DNA of 64,000 bases, taken from positions 7,206,001 to 7,270,000 of the forward strand of contig OU696575.1 in NCBI GenBank assembly GCA_916048095.2, given 5' to 3'. The DNA is from Sacculina carcini (lineage: Eukaryota > Arthropoda > Thecostraca > Sacculinidae). This document shows positions 21,240-31,941 of this stretch, piece by piece. The position numbers and the translations under genes were made by a program. The stretch's first letter is position 1, and every line of letters begins with the position of its first letter. The notes under the pieces are model-generated. The model was not told the DNA's origin and searched no databases. It was given only the letters and a program-made list of their open reading frames with translations.

Positions 21240-22287
21240 TTCGCATCATCGTCCACGCTTTTTCCTTCAATGTTCGTGCCCTAGCACATTTTTTATTAAA
21301 CCATTCTTTCCCAACTGTATTATTTTCCTTATAGTTGGGCACAAACCGCTCTACGCCTGTTTTGTAAATATCTAGAAACATATTGTATTTTCCCTGCAAA
21401 CTCTCTGTTGCCAGTAAGTACTCCCAATCCATTGCTGCAAAATATTTCCTCATACTGTAAAAATCACACTTGGTGTAATTAAATTTTGCTTGTGGCGGAA
21501 CTCCCAAACTTTCCGATCGTGTAATACCGTCCACTGTCTTAATCTCTATTAATACATGGTCGCTCTTGCCCAGTGCACTTTCGCAGCGAATTTCCTCTAT
21601 CTCATTGGGATGCCCTGTAAATACCAAATCAAGCCTAGAAGGTTCATCATCTCCCCTATACCTAGTATTTTCCGTCACCCACTGGGTCATTAGACTGTTC
21701 ATCATTATGTCCAGTAACATGTACCCCCATGTATGTTCATTTCCTCTGGTCGTCCATTTCTCCCAATCAACTTCTTTGCAATTGAAATCCCCCATGAGTA
21801 TTAATTGTCTATCCCGTGCCGTTACATTTTCAAGCTCCTCCCTTGCTTCCAGTATCATTTCTTTATATTCTTCCGTTTGCCATGCCGCAGTTTTAGGTGG
21901 GACATACATTACTGCAATACATTTACAAATGTTATTAGCTCTAATTCTTACACTAAAAAACTCCGCCGTACCTTTTCCAGAATACGTGCTTTCAATTTTT
22001 ACATCCTTTCTTAGCAATATCATAACGCCTTCCCCAAATTTCCCCTTCCTATCTCTTCTGAAAATGTTGTATTTGCCCTCCCTCAGGATAACATTAACGT
22101 CTTGTGATAACTTCGTTTCCGTAATGCAAACAACATGTGGCTTTAATCTTCTCAGGTAATCCTCCAACTCACTTTTTATCGACAAGAATCCATCCGCATT
22201 TGTGTAAGCAATTTTCAGACTCTGTTCACTGCTAACCAATCCAGTATTGTACATCCGTTTATTCAGTTCTGTTTTGATTTGTACCAT
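21211..22287 (-). CDS. LINE ORF2 N-terminal part: APE-type endonuclease
   Basis: This 358-aa frame from ATG 22287 encodes an exonuclease-endonuclease-phosphatase fold that nicks target DNA. Visible catalytic landmarks are ITETKL (metal-binding Glu), LILMGDFNCKEVDW (GDFN), SRLDLVF and SDHVLIE (SDH). The frame ends at 21211, where a 1-nt frameshift separates it from RT; the coding potential continues on the other frame from about 21240. Confidence 0.85.
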   Translation of the reverse strand: MVQIKTELNKRMYNTGLVSSEQSLKIAYTNADGFLSIKSELEDYLRRLKPHVVCITETKLSQDVNVILREGKYNIFRRDRKGKFGEGVMILLRKDVKIESTYSGKGTAEFFSVRIRANNICKCIAVMYVPPKTAAWQTEEYKEMILEAREELENVTARDRQLILMGDFNCKEVDWEKWTTRGNEHTWGYMLLDIMMNSLMTQWVTENTRYRGDDEPSRLDLVFTGHPNEIEEIRCESALGKSDHVLIEIKTVDGITRSESLGVPPQAKFNYTKCDFYSMRKYFAAMDWEYLLATESLQGKYNMFLDIYKTGVERFVPNYKENNTVGKEWFNKKCARARTLKEKAWTMMRRRNTRKTNI

Positions 22288-23285
22288 TTCCTCAGTCTTC
22301 CGTCCAGCACTCTCCAGTAAAAAATTTCTTTCTTTTTCTCAGTTCTCTGCATGTTCCTTTCCTTAGATTCCTGAAACAATTCATTACGTTTTTGCCTTTC
22401 CTCCTCATTGAGATCTTCTCTTACCCAGGCATTTTTCAATTTCTGTTCCTGTGCCAACTTCCACGTCTTTTCCAGCACTTTGCTGGCCACCACCTGGCTC
22501 CTGAATTTGATCTTCAGAGGCCTCATGCCACCCTTCTCATACTTCCCCAGTCTGAATACTTCCTGAATCTCCTCTGCTGCCCCTTCTTCCAGGACACCTA
22601 CAACATCCTCAGCCACTTTCATCTCACCCCTGTTTCGTTCCCATCTGTTAGGGTACTCATCCTCCTTCAGTCCGAAGACAATAACACTCTGCTTTTTTTC
22701 AACAATGTCCCTCACAACGCTTTCTTTTTGCTTCAGAACATGCACTACTTCCTTTTCAATTTTTGCATCATTTTCTTCTTTTTGTTGCTTCATGATATGC
22801 TTGAAATCCTGAATTGCCTCCGCTTGCTCTTTCACCCACGCTTCTTGCTTCTGTTTTATCTTGCCCAAATTTTCATCATGTTGTTTCGCTACATCTTCTC
22901 TGGTTTTGAGCATTTCTCTTAACCTTTCATTCTCCTGTAGGACCTCTTGAAAACGATCTTTCAGTCCTGCATTCTCAGTTTTCACCTTTTCATTTGTCTC
23001 CCTCAAATCCATCAATTGATTCCTCAACTCCTGCATTTCCTTGCGCATCTCTTCCATAGCCACGGATAAATCCCTACTTTCTGCCCCCTTAATAGGTGTC
23101 TCCCTATCTCTGATTACTTTCAAATCCCTCTCCAACTCCCTTATTCTCCTGGTGTTCTCCTCTACTTTTTTCATCACCTCACACTTCTCAGATTCCGCCC
23201 CATTTTTTTCAACCTCAAGCCTTCCTACATCTACCTGATCCTCCTGCACACCCACACTTGCCAGTTTCCTTCTTCTACCTGCCAT
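22263..23285 (-). CDS. LINE ORF1, coiled-coil RNA-binding protein
   Basis: I take the ATG at 23285 (MAGRRRKLASVGV); the frame is open further upstream to 23411. A basic start is followed by a long Glu/Lys/Gln heptad-rich coiled coil at about residues 30-210. Next is a segment with VIVFGLKEDEYPNRWERN, then PLKIKFRSQVVASKVLEK and a Lys/Arg-rich tail. This resembles ORF1 proteins that trimerise through a coiled coil and bind RNA through an RRM-like domain. Its stop overlaps the ORF2 start by 25 bp. Confidence 0.75.
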   Translation of the reverse strand: MAGRRRKLASVGVQEDQVDVGRLEVEKNGAESEKCEVMKKVEENTRRIRELERDLKVIRDRETPIKGAESRDLSVAMEEMRKEMQELRNQLMDLRETNEKVKTENAGLKDRFQEVLQENERLREMLKTREDVAKQHDENLGKIKQKQEAWVKEQAEAIQDFKHIMKQQKEENDAKIEKEVVHVLKQKESVVRDIVEKKQSVIVFGLKEDEYPNRWERNRGEMKVAEDVVGVLEEGAAEEIQEVFRLGKYEKGGMRPLKIKFRSQVVASKVLEKTWKLAQEQKLKNAWVREDLNEEERQKRNELFQESKERNMQRTEKKKEIFYWRVLDGRLRKWYKSKQN

Positions 23286-23481
23286 TTTCCCACGGAGACA
23301 GGACCGCGTCACCCCACTCACCCTGATATCAGCAAACGTAACCTGAGCGCCTTCGCGGCGTCCACACAAGCGTCGCTCACACACTCTACACCACACCACC
23401 ACAGTCAGCACAATACACTCTCACGCTCTCACACCTTCGCAAATTGATACATCCACACTGGACCACTGACAACTGAAAACT

Positions 23482-23486
<5 letters not shown>

Positions 23487-23521
<35 letters not shown>

Positions 23522-23537
23522 GTGTGTGTGTGTGTGC
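23487..23537. repeat. (TG)n microsatellite
   Basis: Nearly pure TG repeat with one CG interruption, between the 5' end of the LINE and ELP1 exon 3. Confidence 0.95.
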
Positions 23538-23613
23538 AGCGCCTTAGAGGCCTATTTGAAGAACACTATATAAATATATACTTAATATAATCTAACGTGT
23601 ATGTGTGTATCAG

Positions 23614-23812
23614 ATGATTGTCTTACCGAGTGGACGCACTAGCGACAGCGGCGGCGGTGCAGTGTTGGTGACTCTGTGTCGTCAGCGACGAGTATGGCTG
23701 AACGAGCGGCAAATCGCCTCCGGCTGTAGCTCTCTGGCCGTTAACGAGCGCTTTCTGCTGGTCACCACGCTTGAGCATCAGCTGTTTGTTGTACCTTTGA
23801 CACATCTCACCG
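23614..23812 (+). CDS. ELP1: ELP1, window exon 3
   Basis: The exon reads MIVLPSGRT... then VWLNERQIASGCSSLAVNE and FLLVTTLEHQLFVVPL. This is a clear match to the ELP1 stretch (in human about [28 protein letters not shown]), which belongs to the second propeller. It starts in phase 0 after ATCAG at 23613 and ends CCG|GTGCGT with one base of a codon. The donor is not close to consensus. (TG)n tracts lie on both sides. Confidence 0.9.
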
Positions 23813-23861
23813 GTGCGTATGTGCATGTATGAATAGTGTGTATGTGTATGTTTGTACGTGT

Positions 23862-23893
<32 letters not shown>

Positions 23894-24377
23894 ACATGCG
23901 TGTACTCACCGAGTTGTCCCACGGCCGACTAGAACACCAGGCATGGGTGTTGAATTTGTGACGTCATCAACGGTGGCGATCGTCGCTGAGCGCCGTACGT
24001 GTATATGTATATGTTGCTACCAGTTTATACCCTATTATCGCAATGCAATATTGATAAACCCTATTGAGAAATGGTACTATCTGATTAATTGAATAATTCC
24101 GAATCCAATAGACCACAAAGTAATAGATTTAAGCAATATGCTATCACAGTGAGACGAGTACAACTTGGATGCCATTTGTTATGCACAATGTTATTATACA
24201 CGATGATATACAAAAGAACACAAAACAATCCACAATAACACAGAATATGACACGACATATCAATGCATGAAAATACCGACAATAACAATTTAACAATATT
24301 AAAAATCTTACACCACGACGCCATTCTCAGTGACATACACTTCTCACAGTGGAAATTTTTCTTCTCTTTGAATGCCT
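23813..24377. other. intron with (TG)n, no gene
   Basis: A (TG)n run at 23858-23893, then AT-rich sequence. An 83-codon hydrophobic ORF on the minus strand (24336-24085) has no recognisable family. Confidence 0.5.
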
Positions 24378-24712
24378 CTGTTAAAAGGTTAAATGCCTAA
24401 GTCGCAGCTGCTACACGGGAAGAAGCCGAAGCTTATGAACACACAGGCGTGCCCCGTGCAGCTCGCTGCCACCGCAGAACCGACCCTCTCCACGGTATGG
24501 CGCCACAAGGACGTAAGACATATTAGAGAGGGCCACCTCCCCAGAATGCATGGCACAACTCTTGACTGATATCTGGTACCATCATTTTCTGCTGGGTGGA
24601 CAGGGGCTGTGGGATTGTAGAATTCGCCCAATGAAATTCTGCTCCGCCGGGTTACGAACCACGGACCTCCCGCTTGTGAGGCGGGTGTGCTAACAACTGC
24701 ACCACGGAGTCC
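24378..24712 (-). repeat. SINE with tRNA-Val-like head
   Basis: On the minus strand the 5' head at 24712-24650 folds as a tRNA. It has an A-box-like TGGTGCAGTTGTTAGCA, a seven-base anticodon loop CTCACAA between CCCGC and GCGGG (anticodon CAC, valine) and a B-box-like GGTTCGTAAC. The body of about 270 bp matches 15046-15345 and ends in a GGTTAAA-type tail. This is a retroposed SINE, not a functional tRNA gene. Confidence 0.8.
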
Positions 24713-25026
24713 ACGAATATATGACAAGAGGTTGTTTAACGATTTAGTAAAACTGTTTAACAATACATTCGCCATTGTGTCGATGCATAACAAGCAAATT
24801 CTGCCTACAGACACTCCACACGACCTGCACAACCATTACAATTATCAACACATCAACAATGAGTCAAGCAGAAATCTTGAATGTCACACTAATTTCAGGT
24901 TGTTGGTCACAATTTAATAAAAGCACCGTAGTGAAACTGTAATCAACTAGTGAGCTCCATGAATTACTTAATTTGTAATTTACGCATGACACAATTTACA
25001 ACGCTCGCATGTGATTGTGGAGTCCT

Positions 25027-25370
25027 TCATCCTTTGTCCTTGATCTTTGATTGTGGAATCCTTGATCCGCATGATGTTGCATAACAAAGGTAGATATGGT
25101 CGTCAGATTTGCTGTTTGCTGCCGGTGGTGGTCCTCTGGTAGCGGCTGTTGAGCCAGTCTGTCTGCGCTGCTGGGTGTGTTGGACACGTTGCAGTATTGT
25201 AATTTTAGCTCCTTCAATTATGTGTCTTCGCCACTGAGGTCGATCCCAGGCCAGGTTTTCACAGTTGACTTGCGGTATATGATACCGTTTCAAGTTGCGA
25301 CGTAGTTGGTTGGTGTGACGTTTAGCTCGAACGTCCTGCTTTCTGGGTTGTAATTATTAGTTACTTACTT
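25027..25370 (-). pseudogene. LINE ORF2 C-terminal scrap
   Basis: The minus frame reads ...LKRYHIPQVNCENLAWDRPQWRRHI (part shown: NLAWDRPQWRRHIIEGAK), a tail common in RTE/craniid-type LINE proteins (DR..WR..V..GA). No RT motif is present; only the extreme C-terminus survives. Confidence 0.55.
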
Positions 25371-25399
25371 AATACTGCTTTGTAATTATTTATTATGAT

Positions 25400-25586
25400 T
25401 AATATTAATTGGTATTTTGAGCGCGCACCATACTGTGACTATATGACACGACCCGCTGTGAACCAATCTACAGCGACGCCTCCCAGTAAACTCAAGCTGG
25501 TATTAAAATTCGCGCGCGGGACAAGATTCGAACCGCGAGCCTCTGACGCAAGATTTTAACTCCTTAGCCACTGAACTACTCGAGAT
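25400..25586 (-). repeat. second tRNA-derived SINE
   Basis: On the minus strand a tRNA-like head with box A GTAGTTCAGTGGCTAAGGAG and box B GGTTCGAATC begins at about 25586. It is followed by a short GC-rich body (TCCCGCGCGCG). Its sequence differs from the tRNA-Val SINE. The end is not well defined. Confidence 0.65.
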
Positions 25587-26990
25587 ATGAAATGATTTCT
25601 GTTACATATTGTCGCTGATGAGTTTCAAGCATCACTAATATAAATATTGCATAATCAATAACCTAATTTTAAACAATCAATTTAGACGAAAAGCGAAGCA
25701 CTAGCAGTTAGAGAGCTAAACAGCTAAACAGTGTTCACCTCTGTTGATTTATAACTATGATGGTATGCAAATATATATAAGACATATTTAACGAAGCCAA
25801 GACCACATGAGAAACGATCAGATGTGCATATTTTACTGAACCTATGAACGTAACCAAACCTCTGACCGCAGCAAAATGTCCAGGATGATGGCATGCAGAA
25901 TCATCCGAGTGAGGATCACAAAATGGCTGCGTAAATCACGCTTGACACAAAATCTGACAAATTCGCACTTCACTCTAAACCACACTGAAGTGAAAATCAC
26001 TATACACGTTTATTATCGCCAAGAATAGCACGCGAGAAATCACTAAACACTTGAGAACACTAACCACGTGGGCACGGTAGCGTGCAACCGCATTGACTGA
26101 GAGTTGAAACAATCGCCAGAACACTGCAACGGGGCGATGACGTCATACTTTCGTGGAAGGGCCTGTATCTAGGTGGCGTTGATACAGCCGTCCACTGGGG
26201 CAGATGAAGGGCGTTTCCTTGGTGCATGTTGCCAGCAACGGTGTTGCGTCAACACCGATTCCCCCAACGAACTCAGAGGACAAAGCAAGGACACCATTGC
26301 ACACGCGCGCACACTCACACATGCATAGCAGACCAGCGCCACCACGACATTTGAAACTCGACGCTTGCAATCTTGCAGTCTTGCTCACTCATCACCGCGA
26401 TAGAGCACATGCACAATGAAGCCATCCACACACAAGTACACACTTCTCACACAATGTGCAATTACTGAACTATGCATACATCTACACTAGCACGTCGTTC
26501 CGCCATTACAATTAAGTCACACGTGTTTACGCTCACACAAATATAGTGCTTATTTGATAGGGTCGCCTCAAAAAAGTATCATTGAAACAATATGGAACAT
26601 TATTGCGACCATTACTAAAAATAATTACATTACATTAGCAAGTAGTGTATTTCACCTTTGTATTAACTTTCCACTTTTAAATTACATTTTCTTGGTTATG
26701 CCCTTTTAGCGATGCTAGCCCCATTATGTTGATTCACTGTTGGTGAGGTGTTGTAAAAATGGTAACAGGTGGGAGAGAGGGTGGAAAAATGGTGTAAAAG
26801 CTCTGAATTTGTCAGAATGTATTAATCACTGGGCTTGCAAGAGTCTCACCTGCAGGATAGAACGATATTTGTTTTCATACCGGTCTCTTGTCGAATGTCG
26901 AATTAATTCACGTTAATGAAGAATTATCCACCGAATACGATGACTGCAGACGAGCCGACGTTATTACTTGATAATATGGCAACAGATGAG
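25587..26990. other. intron, no gene recognised
   Basis: AT-rich sequence with a GC-richer, CACA-rich patch at 26100-26420. ORFs on both strands at 26143-26419 have no known domain. Confidence 0.5.
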
Positions 26991-27049
26991 TCTTGAAAGC
27001 ACCCGAAGGGTGACCGAATATCTTCACGAAGGTGAAGAAGGTGAACTAA

Positions 27050-27360
27050 CGACGACTGTGTCTGTTGATCTGATGATGATACTGAGCTGATGATGATATG
27101 CTGATGATACTGACGAATATTAGAGTCGATTGATGACTGCTGAACTGAAGATACGACACTGAAGATGTGATACTGACGAATATGAGAGTCTATTGCTGAC
27201 TGCTGAACTGAAGATGTGATACTGACGAATATAAGAGCCGATTGCTGACTGCTGAACTGAATATGTGATACTGACAAATATGAGAGTCGATTCCTGACTG
27301 CTGAACTGAAGATATGACACTTAAGAAGTGATACTGACGAATATGAAAAACCGACTGCTC
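27050..27360. repeat. minisatellite, unit about 53 bp
   Basis: About five imperfect tandem copies of a unit containing GATACTGACGAATATGAGAG and GACTGCTGAACTGAAGAT. Confidence 0.9.
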
Positions 27361-27654
27361 TGGGTGACTGACTTTACGAATGTGAAAAGTGTACCCTCAA
27401 CCGGTATCAACAGCACTTCCTGTGAAGAAGGGCGCTGGGACGGAGACGCGATGCGCGGCTACCAAATGTCACAGGGCGCATGTGTAGTGGCGGAAAGGCG
27501 AACAAACACACCGACATGTGGCCGGCATATTACCGGTATAAGACTTTCTAAGATACCGACATAAAGCCGGCATATGACCCGCGTGTGGCCACCACCAAGA
27601 GACCGTGCTTAGCCCCACATACACATATGTACACACACATGACGCGGGTCTGAT

Positions 27655-29340
27655 GTGGAAATCGCCAACAAACTGAACGACCATTTTCTGAGAATGGGGA
27701 ATACAGCTGATATCGACACCAATAATTATGACTTTACTCGATACTTTGACTACTCCATGGAAACATCAATGTTTTCACATCCCACTGAGCCCAATGAGAT
27801 TTATGGATATCTGGCCGACTTCAATCGGGTCAGAGTCATCGGGATTTGATGATATTCCGCCAAAAATCCTACGGGAGGTACGGCCATACATAAGTAAGCC
27901 TCTGACACACATAGTGAATCTGAGCATATTCACCTGTGTCTTCCCGGATAGCTTGAAACAGGCAAAAGTGATTCCAATATATAAATCAGGGGTTAAATCT
28001 GACCTAAATAACTATCGTCCTATATAACTGTTACCGGCGTGCAGCAAAATTATTGAAAAAGTGCTAGCTAAAAGGTTGATCAATTACCTTGAGGCTAATA
28101 ACTTTATATATAAAAATCAATATGGATTTAGACCAAATTTCTCCACAGAAACAGCTATTCTAAACATTGTCTCCGAAGTATATACAAATTTGGACAATAG
28201 TACGCATGTAAGTACGCATACGCAATACGCAACGCATACGCATGTATTTCTGGACCTATTCAAAACCTTCGATACTCTAGACCATGTAATCTTACTTCAG
28301 AAACTTGGAATACGAGGGATACATCTAGCATTATTTAAAAGTTATTTGGAAAACAGAAGGCAATTTACATATAACTCTCATCACTCTTCAAATAAAGTGC
28401 TCACCAAAGGCGTTCCTCAAGGGTCAATTTTAGGTCCCATATTGTTTCTCATATATATAAATTATATTGCAAATGCCAGCACCAAATTAGAATTTACTAT
28501 ATTCGCTGATGATACAAATGTTTTATTGGCAAATGTGAATATTGATGACCTGAGAGACGACATGCAAAATGACAGTGTGTACCATTGGATAGCATGCAAT
28601 AAATTAAAGCTGAACATGAATAATACCAAACACATGATATTTCAAAATAGATCTCGAGTGCATACGTGTGGGAAAATATACCTCGATGGACAAGAAAAGA
28701 GAGAGTCAAGAAAATAAAGTTTTTGGGACTCATGGTTGAGGAAAATATGAACTGGAGAGACCATATAAACCATGTTTGTTGTGAAATCTCGAAAATATGT
28801 AGAGTTTTATATGAAGTGCGCTATCATTAAACAAAAAAGGCTCTGATTAGCATCTACTATACGCTCGCATATCCCCACTTGATATATTGTGTGTCTATAT
28901 GGTCCTGCATCTGGCCATCGTTTCTCAACAAATTGAAAGTTGCACAAAACAAAATCATTAGATGTATAACGTTCACAGAAAAATTCGAGTCCTTGGGACA
29001 CTTATATAGTTTGTTAAATGTTTTGAATTTCGATAACATCAGAAGCTTTTTCATATGCTTGCTCATTCATAAAATAGTTACCAATAACAAAATACAGGCG
29101 AACATTTTCAGCATGAAACCGCACCGCATATTCATACGAGACTCGTTCATGATTTGGTATCACCCAGGTTTCACACTACACTCTTTAAGAACTGTATCAT
29201 ATGTCAAGGACCAAACACATGGAACAGCTTGCCCCTGTGCTTAAAATCCTTGCTGAACAATGTAACATTGGCTGTATTCCGTGGTAAATTAAGAGCATAT
29301 CTACAAAATAGCTCGACAAATAATGACTATCCGAGTAATA
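27655..29340 (+). pseudogene. LINE reverse transcriptase, decayed
   Basis: Read across three frames: IPPKILREVRPYISKPLTHI and AKVIPIYKSG (27840-28020), NNYRPI, then KNQYGFRPNFSTETAI, DLFKTFDTLDH (usually KAFDT), GVPQGSILGPILFLIYIN, FTIFADDTNVLL (FADD box intact), and the C-terminal GPNTWNSLPLCLKS near 29205. Several frameshifts and stops make it inactive. The family resembles the many CR1/jockey-like LINEs with this C-terminus. Its 3' end merges into TG-rich sequence from 29340. Confidence 0.85.
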
Positions 29341-29681
29341 ATTATAATTGTATTTGTGTGTGTACGCTTGTAATTGTGTGTATGAATGTGGGTGCTTGTG
29401 TTAGTTTATATGTATGCATGTATGTTGGCATGTGCGCGTGTGTAAGAGCGTGCATGCGCGTATGTGTGTGTGGGCGTATGTGTGTGTATGAACGGATATT
29501 TATATGCAAATATGTTAATTCACGTGTAGGTGTCTATATGACTGTGGATGTTTGTGTGCGTATGTGTGAGTGTATGCCTTAATGGATTTTAATTGAAGAA
29601 ATGTAAACTCACGTGCATGGATGGATGATGGATGGTACATGGATGGTTAAGTATGCTTGTGCGTGTATGAGGATGTGTGTA

Positions 29682-29713
<32 letters not shown>

Positions 29714-29824
29714 TGTGTGTGTGTGTGTGTGTACACTGGCCTTTGTACATGTGCTACCAGTGTGCGTATATGTATGTATGTATGTGTGTGTGTGTGTGAG
29801 GGTTGGTTTTATGCTTGTGTGTGC

Positions 29825-29863
<39 letters not shown>

Positions 29864-30523
29864 GGTGTGTTGGTGTGATGTTTTGGTCATACATGTGTAC
29901 GTGCATGGATGGATGATGGATGGTACATGGATGGTTGAGTATGCTTGTGCGTGTATGAGGATGTGTGTATGTGTGTGTGTATGTGTGTGTGTGTGTGTAT
30001 GTGTGTGTGTGTGTATGTGTGTGTGTGTGTGTGTGTGTGTACACTGGCCTTTGTACATGTGCTACCAGTGTGTGTATGTATGTATGTGTATGTGTGTGTG
30101 TGAGGGTTGGTTTTATGCTTGTGTGTGCTTGTGTGTGTGTGTGTGTGTATGGGTGTGTTGGTGTGATGTTTTGGTCATACATGGTGTAAATAACACCTGT
30201 TTTGAAACGAAGAAGGATTAGTGGCTGTCAGCGATGTTTTTCCACCTGTCTGTCCGCTTATACCTGTATATGTGTGCGTGTGGTCCTTTTGCCCATACAT
30301 CATGTTCACCTGCCGGAATGCCGAAGAATGCGAGCTGACCTGTCGGTGACAGTGATATATCCACACTTCCGCTGAATGTATGTGTGTGTGTGTCTGTACC
30401 CGTTGTGAATATTTGTACATGTATGTGTGTCTGTTACTATATTGTCTGTTATTGTACTGTCTGCGCATCTGAGACATTGTGTAGAGATTGCGCAATATAA
30501 ATGTTTCAATAAATGAAATGAAA

Positions 30524-30590
<67 letters not shown>

Positions 30591-30700
30591 TGTGTGTGTG
30601 TGTGTGTGTGACTGGGGTTGTGTGTGAGTGTACATGTATATGTAAATATGTACATCTGTACACAATGGAGTGATATGTTTATACTTGTTGCGTGTTATAT
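29341..30700. repeat. TG-rich block including a 288-bp tandem duplication
   Basis: Two copies of a unit of about 288 bp (29611-29898 and 29899-30184) each run from ACGTGCATGGATGGATGATGG to TTTTGGTCATACATG, with (TG)n inside. The following segment at 30190-30525 ends CAATAAATGAAATG and then passes into a (TG)n run at 30526-30610. The tail matches another retroposon copy at 62098-62165. Confidence 0.85.
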
Positions 30701-31389
30701 AAATATGCTGTATTATCGTATGTAGCCGCGTAGTCATTGCCAACCATTGTCTGATTGTTCTATATTCTACAGCAATCATGTCCGTCTATGAGCTTGCTCG
30801 ATGAACATTTCTGCCATTTTATAACTTGTATATTCGTATGAAATGATTGTTGTGAAAAATGTGCCAATAAACTGAACAAACAAACAAACACATAGCACCA
30901 ATCAGCCATACATACACACGCACACACATACATACACTAACAAAGCATATACGAAGAGTGATCAAATGATTTCAATGGCACCAAATCGGAGAGAGGATGG
31001 AAAGGAGGGACTAGTGTGTTTCTGCCGTCAGAACTACAAAAATAAATTAACTTTTTATGAGAGATCATGAGAGATGTTTTTATGAGAGATATGCTATTTT
31101 TGGTTACCTTTTTAGGTTACTTTTTCTCGAAAATAAAGTACCTTTTTCTGTTTTTTAGATTACTGTTGACAGCCCTAATAATAACATATTGAATGCATCA
31201 TCTGTGTAATTACAATTATTAACATAATATATTAATTTCAGGCGCAACCTATATAATTATATATGTGCACAATATTTATAATTGAAAATGGCATTCTATG
31301 TTTTTTTTCGCTTAAAGCTGGCATTTGATGTGGAAAATATATGTTTATGTGATCAGTGATGACATAAAAGTCCTTGGTGATCACTGACG
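30701..31389. other. intron, retroposon tail and AT-rich sequence
   Basis: A likely retroposon 3' end at 30868-30893 (CCAATAAACTGAACAAACAAA, a (CAAA)n tail) is followed by AT-rich sequence. No gene is seen. Confidence 0.45.
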
Positions 31390-31724
31390 CCAAGGACTAC
31401 TAAATACAGGATGTGCACGGCCCGATGTCTGAGTCAGCTGGCGGTGGCTAGTATAGTTTGCGGTGTAGGCAGTGTCTCGTGAGAATTGTGTCGCTCTTCA
31501 TTGAACAGAGGTGTTGTATCTAGCTCGGAGCGTGCAAACGCTTAATTATGATTGGTCGAGAGAAGGATTATCAGCCAATTTACGTCAGCATCATGCAATC
31601 TGATCTTGAAATGACAGTTGGTGTGTGCTTGTGTGTTTGTGGTGTTTGTCTCGTTGATGTGTAAACGCCTTGAAATCGGTGTTATTACTTGCGTCAATTG
31701 GTCGCTGTTGATTTTGTGCGTTCG

Positions 31725-31941
31725 AAGTGTGAACAAGTGTGGTGTTGTGAATTGTCATGGAAATTACTGCGAGGAGCCGAGTGTCTCGAATGCTAAAAAC
31801 TGGAACACACGTCTTCTTCAGAAAGAACTGGGACATTTTCTCCAGAAGGATACCATCACTTCATTTGATGCTTTCAGACCTGACGTAGTTTACACAAGCA
31901 GTGCAGCAACAGGACTATTTCAGAATTGGATTGGAATAAAG
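31725..31941 (+). pseudogene. THAP-like zinc finger exon of the transposon
   Basis: The open frame reads NKCGVVNCHGNYCEEPSVSN... and then LLQKELGHFLQKDTITSF, ending at AAAG|GTTAGT, a plausible 5' splice site. The C-x4-C start and GNY resemble the first half of THAP DNA-binding domains used by P-element-like and related transposases. The C-x2-H half is not in this exon. A minus-strand frame at 32530-32400 carries FVCCSLHFDKRF, resembling that half, but in the wrong orientation, so the gene is probably rearranged. Confidence 0.45.

Larger units (their letters stand above)
19404..23470 (-). mobile_element. nearly complete LINE with ORF1 and ORF2 (CR1-like)
   Basis: This 4-kb non-LTR retrotransposon on the minus strand has ORF1 (coiled coil), an APE-type endonuclease, a reverse transcriptase, and a short 3' UTR running into (CA)n. 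Both ends abut long (TG)n/(CA)n tracts (19292-19354 and 23487-23537). It fills most of the ELP1 intron between exons 2 and 3, in antisense. The only lesion I see is a frameshift between the endonuclease and RT. Confidence 0.85.

Noticed and set aside
24650..24712. Functional tRNA-Val gene
   Set aside because: The cloverleaf-like head continues into a SINE body with a second body copy elsewhere, and there is no acceptor-stem 3' end or terminator where a tRNA gene would end.
24389..24832. 147-codon ORF with RGAVVSTPASQAGGPWFVTR
   Set aside because: This is the usual accidental translation of a tRNA-derived SINE head.
27050..27360. CRISPR-like array
   Set aside because: Units are contiguous imperfect tandem copies without unique spacers; the genome is eukaryotic.
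29613..30221. Cys/Val-rich 202-codon ORF on the + strand and His/Thr-rich ORFs on the other strand
   Set aside because: They are translations of (TG)n/(CA)n repeats with no other support.
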